From assembly GCA_964628185.1 (NCBI GenBank), contig CAZVLQ010000018.1, positions 1 through 43,887 on the forward strand: a stretch of DNA of 43,887 nt, read 5' to 3'. Positions 1 through 8,634 of the stretch are shown in pieces. Source of the DNA: CAZVLQ01 sp964628185. Its GTDB lineage: Bacteria > Pseudomonadota > Zetaproteobacteria > Mariprofundales > Mariprofundaceae. The notes under the pieces are model-generated. The model was not told where the DNA came from, searched no databases, and saw only the letters and a list, made by a program, of their open reading frames with translations. Both the position numbers and the translations under genes were made by a program. Every line of letters starts with the position of its first letter. Position 1 is the first letter of the stretch.

Positions 1-1
1 G

Positions 2-700
2 TACGCGGCCAACGCCATGCTGGCCACACGCATCTCCTTCATGAACGAGGTTGCCGGTCTGTGCGACGCGGTGGACGGCGATATTGAGGCCGTGCGTACC
101 GGGCTGGGCGCCGATCCCCGCATCGGGTCGCATTTTCTCTATGCCGGCATTGGCTATGGAGGCTCCTGTTTCCCCAAGGACGTCAAGGCGCTGATGGCGA
201 CGGGACGCGAACATGGCGTGCCGATGCGCCTGATCGAGGCTGTACACGAAGTCAATCAGGAACAACGCGCCAAATTTTCCAGCAGGATTGCAAATGCACT
301 GGCGGCGATTAAACGCCCTGTCGTGGCGCTATGGGGTCTGGCCTTCAAGCCGGGCACGGATGACATGCGTGAAGCCCCAAGCCGCGACGTGATTAACGCC
401 CTGCTTGCATGCGGAGCGCGTATCCGCGCCCATGATCCGGCGGCAATGGACAGTTGTCGCGATATCTGGCCGCATGTCGAAGGGCTGGAATTTGTTGATT
501 CACCCGAAGCATGCCTGACGGATGCCGATGCGTTGGTCGTAGTGACGGAGTGGCTGTGTTTCCGTGAACCGGCATGGGAGGATGTTGAATCCCGGATGCG
601 CGGGCGCATACTGTTTGACGGCCGCAACCTTTACTCATCCGCGCAGATGCGGGCGCGGGGCTGGCAATACCATGGCATTGGCCGCAACGGCGCCCTGTAA
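2..700 (+). CDS. ugd: UDP-glucose 6-dehydrogenase, C-terminal part (5' end outside window)
   Basis: Oxidises UDP-glucose to UDP-glucuronate with NAD+, supplying an acidic sugar donor for surface polysaccharide. The reading frame is open from base 2, so the N-terminal Rossmann domain lies upstream of the window. What is visible is the central helix and the catalytic motif GYGGSCFPKD with its nucleophilic Cys (about bases 152-181). A C-terminal UDP-binding domain follows, with a WGLAFKPGTDDMREAPS block characteristic of the UDP-glucose/GDP-mannose dehydrogenase family. It ends 9 nt before asnB, consistent with one glycan operon. A related NDP-sugar dehydrogenase (UDP-ManNAc or GDP-mannose) is the alternative, since the specificity-determining N-terminus is missing. 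Confidence 0.9.
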   Translation, partial: YAANAMLATRISFMNEVAGLCDAVDGDIEAVRTGLGADPRIGSHFLYAGIGYGGSCFPKDVKALMATGREHGVPMRLIEAVHEVNQEQRAKFSSRIANALAAIKRPVVALWGLAFKPGTDDMREAPSRDVINALLACGARIRAHDPAAMDSCRDIWPHVEGLEFVDSPEACLTDADALVVVTEWLCFREPAWEDVESRMRGRILFDGRNLYSSAQMRARGWQYHGIGRNGAL

Positions 701-709
701 AAAAATCTG

Positions 710-2587
710 ATGTGCGGCTTTGTCGCCATTCTGGGTCAATGCCATACCGGCGAACTGGCGCGTATGGCTACGGCGGTGGCGCGGCGGGGTCCGGACGATC
801 GGGGGGATTACGACGACGGGGCGTTTTCCGCCGTTCATTACCGCCTGTCCATTATCGGGCCGGATGAGCGCGGCAGGCAGCCGATGACGGTGGATGATGT
901 GACCGTTGTTTTTAATGGTTGCATTTACAATTATCGGAAACTTCGCAAACAACTGGAAGATGATGGCGTCGCCTTTGCTTCGGATACGGACACAGAGGTG
1001 TTGCCGCATCTGTATCGGCGCTTTGGCACGGAGATGTTTTCACTGCTTCACGGCATGTTTTCGATCGTATTGTGGGATGCGCGCAAAAAACAACTGCTGG
1101 CCGCTCGCGATCCCTTCGGCGAAAAGCCATTGTTTATCTGTGAACAGGACGGGAGGGCCGGTTTTGCATCCACGCTGTCCGCGTTTGAACAGGGGAACTG
1201 GACGCTGACGCCGGATGTGCATGCGGTGCATGCGGTGCTTTGCCGCATGCGTATTACCGCGCCACGAACCATGTACGGGGAAGTGCGACAATTGCCTGCC
1301 GGCACCTGTATTTGCGCCAGACCCGGCGAAAGATTAACACCCCGCCGCTTCTCCTTTCTTCCCAAACCGGATCAACCGCTGGATATGACGCCGGCGGAAA
1401 TGGATGCCGAAGCCGAGCGGCTGCTCGATGACTCATTTTTATTGCGGACGGTTTCGGATAAACCGATGGGGGTGTTTTTATCCGGCGGCGTGGATTCATC
1501 ATTGATCGCCGAATCACTGGCGCGGCAGTTACCCGGTCCGCTGCGCACCTTCTCCGTTCGTTTTTCCGATGCCACGGCCGATTACGACGAAAGCGCTTAC
1601 GCGGCGATGGTGGCGAAGCATATCGGCAGTGAACATGCGGTGCTGGATGTCCGTGCGGATGCGCACGAGATGCTGCACGGTCTGGCCGATGCCTTTGATC
1701 AGCCGGTGACCAATTCGGCGGCGTTGCCCACGTATTTAATCGCGCGCGAGGCCAAGGCGCATGTGGATGTGGCGCTATCCGGGGTGGGCGGGGATGAACT
1801 GTTCGGCGGTTACCCGCGCTATCTGGGTATGGCCTGGCATGAGCGCTTGCGGCATATGCCCGGGCGCAGCCTGATGCTGGCCATCCTGCAAAAAACAGGG
1901 GAAGGGAGCGGCAGTCGGAATCTGCGCGGCCGCTTGCGGCGATTTGTCCAGGGACTGGACCGTACGGCCGCGGACGCCTACCTCGACTGGACCGCGGTCA
2001 GCCATGCCGATATTGCGGACATGTTCACCATAGCCGCGGATGATGCGCCATCAACATGGCAAACGGCCCCGTCGGTTTATGGCGGTCTTCCGGGGCTTCT
2101 GGAACGTTTCGGTCCGGTGAATGGCAGTATGGCCTGGGATATACTGACCTATCTGCCCGACGATCTTCTGGCGGTGGGGGATCGCATGAGTATGGCGCAT
2201 GCGCTGGAATTGCGTGCGCCCTTTCTGGATATGCGGCTGGCCAATCTGGCGCTTATGCTGCCTGCCCGCAAAAAAGTCGCCGGGCCTCCATGGCGGGAAG
2301 GCTTGAAACTGCTGCTCAAACAGATTGCCCGGAAGCGTTTGCCCGCTGAAGTTATTAACCGACCCAAACAGGGATTCATGGCGCCGGTAAAACACTGGCT
2401 GCGCGGACCACTGGACAAGGAAGTGTTGCGGCTGGCCGAATCCGATGCGCTGGGCGGCCTGCTGCGGCGGGATTATGTACGCGTGCTCCGGCGGGAACAC
2501 GCCTCTGGCCGCGATCGCTCGGACGCACTCTGGGGCGTCCTGCTGCTGGATGAGTGGATGCGGCAGCGGCAATGGTCGTTTAAGTGA
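710..2587 (+). CDS. asnB: Asparagine synthase-type glutamine amidotransferase
   Basis: The protein has 625 residues. The initiator is followed directly by Cys2 (MCGFVAILG), the N-terminal nucleophile of class II glutamine amidotransferases, which fixes the start. The glutaminase domain covers roughly residues 2-210. The ATP-pyrophosphatase synthetase domain carries SGGVDSS near residue 258 and GVGGDELFGGYPRY further on. The family transfers glutamine-derived ammonia to an AMP-activated carboxylate. In glycan clusters such proteins are thought to amidate uronic acids or other sugar carboxylates rather than make asparagine; the adjacent UDP-glucose dehydrogenase would supply a carboxylate, but this link is inference. 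Its length resembles the amidotransferases of exosortase-A-linked polysaccharide loci. It overlaps the next gene by 4 nt (GTGA). Confidence 0.92.
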   Translation: MCGFVAILGQCHTGELARMATAVARRGPDDRGDYDDGAFSAVHYRLSIIGPDERGRQPMTVDDVTVVFNGCIYNYRKLRKQLEDDGVAFASDTDTEVLPHLYRRFGTEMFSLLHGMFSIVLWDARKKQLLAARDPFGEKPLFICEQDGRAGFASTLSAFEQGNWTLTPDVHAVHAVLCRMRITAPRTMYGEVRQLPAGTCICARPGERLTPRRFSFLPKPDQPLDMTPAEMDAEAERLLDDSFLLRTVSDKPMGVFLSGGVDSSLIAESLARQLPGPLRTFSVRFSDATADYDESAYAAMVAKHIGSEHAVLDVRADAHEMLHGLADAFDQPVTNSAALPTYLIAREAKAHVDVALSGVGGDELFGGYPRYLGMAWHERLRHMPGRSLMLAILQKTGEGSGSRNLRGRLRRFVQGLDRTAADAYLDWTAVSHADIADMFTIAADDAPSTWQTAPSVYGGLPGLLERFGPVNGSMAWDILTYLPDDLLAVGDRMSMAHALELRAPFLDMRLANLALMLPARKKVAGPPWREGLKLLLKQIARKRLPAEVINRPKQGFMAPVKHWLRGPLDKEVLRLAESDALGGLLRRDYVRVLRREHASGRDRSDALWGVLLLDEWMRQRQWSFK

Positions 2588-3762
2588 GGGTGTTGCTGGT
2601 GGCGGATGTTTCCGCCGAGAAGGTTTTTGGCGGTGCTGAACGCATGCTGGCGCGGCATGTGCATGCATTGAGGAAAGCAGGCGACACTGTATCAGTATTA
2701 ACGCGCCAGCCCGCACCCGGGGCAGCATGGAAAATTGAATTGAAAGGTGGCGTGACGGAGTATCGGCTTGCTTTTTCGGGAGATCGCGGCCTTTCAGGTT
2801 TGCGGCAACTGGCGCGCGGCGCGAAAGACTGGTGGCGTGAGCATCAGGGCGCATTTGACGGGGTTGTGGCCGAGCAGCCGTTTGTGATGTGGGCTCTGCG
2901 GCGCGCGGGATGTTCCCTGCCCCGGCTGCAGGTATGTCACTCCTTTGCATTTGAGGAATATGCTACCCGCCATGGTCTGGACTGGGGCGCCCGGAACAGA
3001 CTTGCCGCTGCCGCCATGCGTTATCTGGAAGGTCGTGTTTATGACTCGGCCGACGGGTTGATGGTGCTGAGCGGGCATATGCGCCACCGTCTGCACGACT
3101 GCTTCAATCTGGATCAGTTTCGTATTGCAGTCGCTCCCGGCGGTGTTGACCCGGTTTCCCTGATGGAAGCCCGGGCGCGTGAAGGCATGCGCCGGCGTCT
3201 GGACTGGCAGGGGCCGGTCGTGGTTACCCTGCGCAATCTCGTGCCCAGAACCGGTGTGGACATGCTGGTGCAGGCGGCGGCGATGTTGCGCTTTGACATG
3301 CCCGATGTACGCTGGTGCGTGATGGGCGCGGGGCCCCTGCTGGAACCGCTGAAATGGCTGGCCGGTCAGCTTAAGGTGGAAGATATTGTTGAGTTCACAG
3401 GCTATTTGGCGGAACAGGAAGTTGTCGCCCGCATGCAGGCCGCCGATGTGTTCATGTTACCGACGCGTTCGCTGGAGGGTTTCGGACTGGTGACAATCGA
3501 GGCCAATGCGAACGGTTTGCCGGTGGTGGCGACGCCGGTTGGCGCCAATACCGAAGTTGTTTCGGGTCTTCCCTGTAACCGGCTGGCGAAATCAATTACG
3601 CCGGAAGCGCTGGCGGATTCCTGTCGTTTCATGCTGGAAGATCTGAAGACGGCGGACAGGCGAAAAATACGGCGCAAGCTGCGACAGGCGGTCAGTGGGC
3701 GTTACAGCCAGAAGGCGCACGACCAGAGCTTTATACGGCAGTTGCGGGCGTTGGTCTCGTAA
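2584..3762 (+). CDS. Glycosyltransferase family 4 (GT-B fold)
   Basis: The 392-residue cytosolic transferase is predicted to add a sugar from a nucleotide donor to a growing polyprenyl-linked oligosaccharide. The N-terminus has the GT4 acceptor-side signature FGGAERML near residue 18. The C-terminal domain holds the EX7E donor-binding motif in EGFGLVTIEA near residue 297, followed by GLPVVATPVGANTEV. The start is GTG at 2584, overlapping the asnB stop in a GTGA, which suggests translational coupling. Donor and acceptor cannot be read from the sequence. Confidence 0.88.
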   Translation: MRVLLVADVSAEKVFGGAERMLARHVHALRKAGDTVSVLTRQPAPGAAWKIELKGGVTEYRLAFSGDRGLSGLRQLARGAKDWWREHQGAFDGVVAEQPFVMWALRRAGCSLPRLQVCHSFAFEEYATRHGLDWGARNRLAAAAMRYLEGRVYDSADGLMVLSGHMRHRLHDCFNLDQFRIAVAPGGVDPVSLMEARAREGMRRRLDWQGPVVVTLRNLVPRTGVDMLVQAAAMLRFDMPDVRWCVMGAGPLLEPLKWLAGQLKVEDIVEFTGYLAEQEVVARMQAADVFMLPTRSLEGFGLVTIEANANGLPVVATPVGANTEVVSGLPCNRLAKSITPEALADSCRFMLEDLKTADRRKIRRKLRQAVSGRYSQKAHDQSFIRQLRALVS

Positions 3763-4889
3763 TGCGCATACTGCACTTGATTACGCGCATGGATCGCGGC
3801 GGTTCGGCGGTCAATACATTGTTTTCGGCACTGGCGCAGGTCAGGGCCGGGCACCGGGTTACCCTGGCTTTTGGTCCGGCTCATGAATCGAACATGAGCC
3901 GGACTGAACGTGAATGCGTGGAACAGGATCTGGAAGTCTTCCGTCAGGCGGGCGGTGCGACGGTATGCCTGTCCACGCTGTCGCGTGACATCGGCATTAC
4001 CGACCTGCGTGCATTCCGGGCGATTCAATCGTTGCTTTCAGGCGGGTTTGATATCGTGCATACGCACACTTCCAAGGCAGGCGCCCTGGGCAGGATGGCG
4101 GCAGCCGGCAGGGCAAAGGTGGTGCATACGCCGCACGGGCATATTTTTCACGGTTATTTCGGCGCCTTGCGGAACCGGCTGTTCATACTTGTCGAACGCT
4201 GGCTGGCCGGAAAAACAGACGCGCTTGTCGCCCTGACGAAGGCTGAACGGGATGAACATCTGGCGCTCGGCGTTGGACGGCCCGATCAGTGGCACGTGAT
4301 TCCGAGCGGCGTGGCCGTGGATGAGATCCGCGGGCGCGTGTCGGCATGGCGACGCAGTCATGCCGGCGTGCGCGAATGGGATGCGGTCTGCGTCGGCCGG
4401 CTGGTACCGGTCAAGGGCATGGAACGTCTGATCCGCGCCTGGGCGAAGGTGTGCATGCAAAGGCCGGAGGCCAGGCTTGCGATCGTGGGAGATGGCGGTG
4501 AAAGGGAAAATCTTGAAGCGATGTGCCGCGGCTTCAGAATCGAACGGAACGTCCGTTTCGCCGGCTGGTGCGATCCGGTTCCCTATCTTGCCGCCAGCCG
4601 CTGCTTTGCACTTTTATCACATAATGAGGGCATGGGCCGCGCCGTGGTAGAGGCCTTTGCGGCCGGTTTGCCATGCGTGGTTTCCGATGTATGCGGTTTG
4701 GCCGAACTGGTGGACGATTCAGTGGGAGCATGCGTGGATGCCGACGATGCCGGAGCGGTTGCCGGAGCATTACTTGCATCCCGCGACAGGGATGTTGCGA
4801 TTTCAGCCCGCCGGCGGGCTGAAGCTTATTCCCTGACAATGATGACGGCACGGCTCGAAGAGGTGTACGGGGAGCTTGTTCATGGTTAG
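3762..4889 (+). CDS. Glycosyltransferase family 4, second copy
   Basis: The protein has 375 residues and starts with an ATG sharing one base with the preceding TAA. It shows the GT-B layout: N-terminal MDRGGSAVNTLFSAL, then a VHTHTSKAGALGRMAA segment found in many GT4 enzymes of capsule and O-antigen loci. The donor-site EX7E motif is in NEGMGRAVVEA near residue 287, followed by GLPCVVSDVCGLAELV. It differs clearly from the preceding GT4, so it is a second linkage enzyme rather than a recent duplicate. Substrates are unknown. It overlaps the next gene by 8 nt. Confidence 0.88.
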   Translation: MRILHLITRMDRGGSAVNTLFSALAQVRAGHRVTLAFGPAHESNMSRTERECVEQDLEVFRQAGGATVCLSTLSRDIGITDLRAFRAIQSLLSGGFDIVHTHTSKAGALGRMAAAGRAKVVHTPHGHIFHGYFGALRNRLFILVERWLAGKTDALVALTKAERDEHLALGVGRPDQWHVIPSGVAVDEIRGRVSAWRRSHAGVREWDAVCVGRLVPVKGMERLIRAWAKVCMQRPEARLAIVGDGGERENLEAMCRGFRIERNVRFAGWCDPVPYLAASRCFALLSHNEGMGRAVVEAFAAGLPCVVSDVCGLAELVDDSVGACVDADDAGAVAGALLASRDRDVAISARRRAEAYSLTMMTARLEEVYGELVHG

Positions 4890-6288
4890 TAAACGAGTGG
4901 TAATTCTGCTATCGGCATGTATGTGGCTTGCTGTTTCCTGCCTGGCTGAAGCCACGGAACCGCCCGTGCGCGTATTGATTGATGTGCGCAGCACGCATTC
5001 CGATGGTGCCTATGATATGGATACGCTGGTGGCCATGGCCCGGCAGCGCGGTGTCAGGGTGCTGGCATTTGGCGAACATGACCGTTTCAGCGTTCGTTTC
5101 GGCATTGAACCGGTGCCGAAGTTGCTGGGTTATGAGATGCAGCATCCATCCCTTTACGTGACGGGGCTTGCATCTTTTTTCGCCGATTTGCAGCGCATAC
5201 GTCGCCGATATCCGGATATGACGATTATGGCAGGAACCGAATCCACACCGGGCTACAAGTGGACCGGTTTCCCGTTCTATAATCTGACCCTGCACAATGC
5301 GGAGCGGCATATCATCGCCCTGGGTATTGAACACCCGGAACAGGTCAAGGCGCTGCCCAGCTACGATCTGCGCAATATTCACGGACCGTTCAAATTTTCG
5401 ATGGTAGTCTGGGGCGTGCTGGCGGGGGTCGTGCTGATCATGCTCCTTATGTGGCGCAAGCGCACCGTGGCGCTGCTTTTTACGGTCCTGTTTGCGGGCT
5501 TTCTGGCTGGCTGGCTGGGGAAGGCGCCGGTGGATGCCGATGCGGATTTTATTGCCGCGGCGCATCAGCAGGGGCTGTTTGTGATCTGGGCTCATCCGGG
5601 GACCTTAAGCGGCGTCCGCGACGGCTCCCTGGGTGTGAAGCTGGCTACGCAGCCCTATTCACAGCGTGTATTTACCGATCCCACCGCGGACGCCTTCGCC
5701 GTGATTTACGGGGATACGGATACGAATGCCGAGCCGGGGGGGATATGGGATCGCTACATGGCGGACTACATGGCGGGGTTTCATTCCGCGCCAGTCTGGG
5801 CCGTGGCGGCGGGAGATTTTCACGGTCATAGTGAAGCGGGCAAGTTCCTGGGGGATTCGGTCATGGACGTATGGACGGATGCGCGCACGCCCTCGGCGAT
5901 ACTGGCTGCATTGCGGGCAGGACACATGGCGGCATGGCAGCTTCCCGGGAACAGGGGTATGTACGTGCGGGAACTTTACCTGGAGAGTGCTGAAGGACGC
6001 CGGTTTCTGCCCGGTGATCAAGGTTCCGTGCACGGGCCGCTTCTGCTGGCCTGCACGCTGGGCGAAGGCGGACCGGGCGTTGCGGACAACCTTCGCGCCG
6101 AAGATCTGCTGCGTGCACAGATCGTTGTGGATGGCCGCGTGGTGCTTCAGCCCGGGATCGGGCCGGGGCATGCCTTGCGGGAAGTGCTTCGGCTTGCAAC
6201 CGGGGCGCATGTGATCCGGCTGCGCATTCCTGATCAGGAAGGTGTACGTATGGAGGCCAATCCTTTTCTGATGCGGGTTAATGGATGA
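4882..6288 (+). CDS. PHP-fold protein with signal peptide and internal transmembrane hairpin
   Basis: A 468-residue exported or membrane protein. ATG 4882 is chosen because GGGGAG at about 4868-4874 sits 7 nt ahead; an in-frame TTG lies at 4876. An N-terminal hydrophobic signal ends near LAEATE. PHP metallo-hydrolase motifs then appear in order: THSDG near residue 40, GEHD near 65, AGTES near 118, WAHPG near 237 and AAGDFHGH near 311. The usual first motif D-L-H-x-H is here D-V-R-S-T, so the paired metal histidines look replaced. Two hydrophobic helices (about residues 172-191 and 195-213) are inserted between the third and fourth motifs. Its place inside a glycan operon suggests a periplasmic phosphoesterase or glycan-binding role, but the function is not known. 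Confidence 0.7.
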   Translation: MVSKRVVILLSACMWLAVSCLAEATEPPVRVLIDVRSTHSDGAYDMDTLVAMARQRGVRVLAFGEHDRFSVRFGIEPVPKLLGYEMQHPSLYVTGLASFFADLQRIRRRYPDMTIMAGTESTPGYKWTGFPFYNLTLHNAERHIIALGIEHPEQVKALPSYDLRNIHGPFKFSMVVWGVLAGVVLIMLLMWRKRTVALLFTVLFAGFLAGWLGKAPVDADADFIAAAHQQGLFVIWAHPGTLSGVRDGSLGVKLATQPYSQRVFTDPTADAFAVIYGDTDTNAEPGGIWDRYMADYMAGFHSAPVWAVAAGDFHGHSEAGKFLGDSVMDVWTDARTPSAILAALRAGHMAAWQLPGNRGMYVRELYLESAEGRRFLPGDQGSVHGPLLLACTLGEGGPGVADNLRAEDLLRAQIVVDGRVVLQPGIGPGHALREVLRLATGAHVIRLRIPDQEGVRMEANPFLMRVNG

Positions 6289-6980
6289 AACTGATCGCCG
6301 TCCACCAGCCGAATTTTCTGCCATGGCCCGGATTTTTCCATAAATGGATGCTTGCCGATGCCATGGTGCTGCTGGATACCGTTCAGTTTGAAAAAAATGA
6401 ATGGCAGAACCGCAACCGCATAAAAACGGCGCAGGGTCCGCGATGGCTAACCGTGCCGGTGCATTATCATTTTCCCGAAGCGATTGGAGATGTGCATATT
6501 GCCACCGGTCCCTGGGCGAGAAAGCTGTGCGCCGGTATTGAACAGGCCTATGCAAAGGCGCCTTTTTTCAGACAATTCTGGCCTGAAATCAGGGATGTCC
6601 TGATCCATCCCCATGCATTGTTGTGCGATCTGAATGTCGCCCTGATACGGGTGCTTGGCGCCCGACTGGAATGCACGGCGCCCCTGTATCTGGCCTCGGG
6701 TCTGGCCGTGGATAACCCCGATCCGACCGGCCGCCTGACCGGCTTGTGTGCGTCACTGGGAGGCGACGCCTATCTTTCCGGCCGTGAGGGAAGGCGGTAT
6801 CTTCGGCGGGACGCATTTGCGCTTGCCCGTCTTGCACTGTATTTTCAGCGTGTTGAGGCGCCGGCGTATCCGCAGTTGCACGGGGAGTTTGTTTCACATT
6901 TATCCGTCCTGGACCTTTTGTTCAATACGGGACCGGATGCAACGCGGATCATTCGCGGGATGGGAGGAATGGAGCAATGA
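6285..6980 (+). CDS. WbqC-like family protein
   Basis: The 231-residue protein begins MKLIAVHQPNFLPWPGFFHK and contains VQFEKNEWQNRNRIKT. These match the N-terminal signature of the WbqC-like family, found in O-antigen and capsule loci. The family's biochemical activity is poorly established; an acyl- or aminoacyl-transfer role on amino sugars has been supposed from context. No signal peptide or membrane segment is seen. It overlaps its neighbours through ATGA junctions on both sides, directly before a PIG-L deacetylase and a DegT aminotransferase. This supports a joint role in making or modifying an amino sugar. Confidence 0.82.
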   Translation: MKLIAVHQPNFLPWPGFFHKWMLADAMVLLDTVQFEKNEWQNRNRIKTAQGPRWLTVPVHYHFPEAIGDVHIATGPWARKLCAGIEQAYAKAPFFRQFWPEIRDVLIHPHALLCDLNVALIRVLGARLECTAPLYLASGLAVDNPDPTGRLTGLCASLGGDAYLSGREGRRYLRRDAFALARLALYFQRVEAPAYPQLHGEFVSHLSVLDLLFNTGPDATRIIRGMGGMEQ

Positions 6981-7588
6981 AAAAAATACTGGCCATGGCG
7001 CCGCACCCGGATGATACGGAGATTGGCTGCGCCGGTACGCTGGCGGTGTATGCCGGGCGCGGTGCGGAAGTGCATCTGTTCGTCGCCACGGACGGAGGAA
7101 GGGGAGGTGATCCGGCTGTGCGCAGGGCCGAACAGGAAGCGGCGGCGGAAATCCTCGGGATCACGGCGGTGTACTGGGGCGGCTTTGAGGACACGCGGCT
7201 GCCGGATGAACGCCGCCTGATTGTCGCCATTGAAGAAAAGGTACAGCGGATCGGGCCTTCGGTCGTCCTGGTCAATTACCATCATGATACGCATCAGGAT
7301 CATCGTGCCCTGGCCAGGGCCGCCCATTCGGCAACCCGGTACGTGCCCAATGTCCTGGCCTATGAAACGCCCACGAGCAGCAATTTCGCACCCTCGGTTT
7401 TCATGGATATATCTCCCGTGATGAAACGCAAGAAGAAGGCCCTGATGGCGCATAAATCGCAGGTGGAGCGGACCAATATCCAGGGCTTGACCATTCTGGA
7501 TATTGCCCTGGCCAGCGCGCATTTTCGCGGTATTCAGGGCCGCCTGAACAGCGCCGAAGGCTTCGTGCCCATTCGTATGCAGCTTTAA
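6977..7588 (+). CDS. PIG-L/LmbE-family N-deacetylase
   Basis: The 203-residue protein opens MKKILAMAPHPDDTEIGCAGTL. The PHPDDxEIG motif provides the Asp and His that hold the catalytic zinc in the PIG-L/LmbE family. A second zinc histidine is likely in the HHDTHQDHRALARAA block (about residues 102-116). Family members remove acetyl or other acyl groups from N-acylglucosamine-type substrates. It overlaps the WbqC-like gene by an ATGA. The neighbouring DegT aminotransferase and WbqC-like gene point to an amino-sugar substrate in the same glycan. Confidence 0.88.
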   Translation: MKKILAMAPHPDDTEIGCAGTLAVYAGRGAEVHLFVATDGGRGGDPAVRRAEQEAAAEILGITAVYWGGFEDTRLPDERRLIVAIEEKVQRIGPSVVLVNYHHDTHQDHRALARAAHSATRYVPNVLAYETPTSSNFAPSVFMDISPVMKRKKKALMAHKSQVERTNIQGLTILDIALASAHFRGIQGRLNSAEGFVPIRMQL

Positions 7589-7599
7589 CCGGAGTAAAA

Positions 7600-8634
7600 G
7601 TGCCTGTCCGTATTCCCCATTCCAGACCGCGGTTTGGACCGAAGTTTTCAGAGGCGGTGGCGCGCGTGCTCAAAAGCGGGCAACTGGCCGCTGGTCCGGA
7701 ATGCAGGGCGCTTGAGTGCGAGGCGGCCGGGATCGTCGGGGTGGCGCATGCGGCAGCCGTGGATTCCGGCACCAGCGCCCTGATGCTGACGCTTTATGCA
7801 TTAAAAGCCGAACATGACGACATCCGGCGTGTCGGCATTCCCGCTTATGCATGCAGCGCCGTCCTGCATGCGGTACGCGCCGCCGGCGTTGAACCGGTAT
7901 GCATGGATTGTGGCGATGATTTGCGTTTGCAACCCGCCCGGGCCTTGGAAACGGCCGCCGGGCTGGATGCGGTTGTGCTGGTGCATCCCTTCGGCATGAT
8001 CGAGCCCATGGTCAGGGAGAAGTGGCCCTGCCCGCTGATTGAGGATATTGCCCAGTCCGCCGGCGGGAATCTGGACGGGCGCCAGCTCGGGAGTTTTGGC
8101 GATATCTCCATTGCGTCCTTTTATGCCACCAAGCCCTGGGGAGGAGCATGCGGGGGCCTGGTGATGAGCCGGGACGGCCAAATTCCCCGGCTTGTCTGCC
8201 GGATGCGATGTGCGGAGACGGCGGATATTTCGCTCCCCTATGTCGGCAACCACCTGCTTTCCGATGTCCATGCCTCACTTGCCCGCGTGCGCATTTCTAC
8301 CGCGCCCGATGTGCGCATGCACCGCATGCGTCTGGCGCAGACGTACGACGAATGGTTTACCGAACTGAAAGCAACACCGGTTGGGCGCGAGGCATCCTGC
8401 GCTCACTACCGCTATATCGTGCGGGTGGATGACGCCGCGGGTGCCATTGAAGCCTTGCGCGGCAGGGGCGTGGGTGCCGCCCGGCCGGTGGAAACGCCGC
8501 TTTCCAGCCTGATGAAACAGGCGTGCGAAGGCGCCGAAGCGGCATGGAGGCAATGTGTTTCCCTGCCCCTGCTTGCCGATATGCATGAAGAGGAAGTGGC
8601 AATGATGCACGCGGCGGTTACCGCATGCCTGTAA
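7600..8634 (+). CDS. DegT/DnrJ/EryC1/StrS-family PLP aminotransferase
   Basis: A 344-residue sugar aminotransferase-like protein. The start is GTG 7600, preceded by GGAG at 7591-7594. The fold-type I PLP layout is present: AVDSGTSALML (phosphate-binding loop), IEDIAQSAGG (Asp contacting the pyridine nitrogen), and SFYATKPWGGACGG, where the Lys should form the Schiff base. The family converts keto-sugar nucleotides to amino sugars, or acts as related dehydratases. The family's usual GDIS/SF segment is intact, so the enzyme is probably active. It overlaps the next gene by 10 nt. The substrate cannot be determined. Confidence 0.87.
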   Translation: MPVRIPHSRPRFGPKFSEAVARVLKSGQLAAGPECRALECEAAGIVGVAHAAAVDSGTSALMLTLYALKAEHDDIRRVGIPAYACSAVLHAVRAAGVEPVCMDCGDDLRLQPARALETAAGLDAVVLVHPFGMIEPMVREKWPCPLIEDIAQSAGGNLDGRQLGSFGDISIASFYATKPWGGACGGLVMSRDGQIPRLVCRMRCAETADISLPYVGNHLLSDVHASLARVRISTAPDVRMHRMRLAQTYDEWFTELKATPVGREASCAHYRYIVRVDDAAGAIEALRGRGVGAARPVETPLSSLMKQACEGAEAAWRQCVSLPLLADMHEEEVAMMHAAVTACL

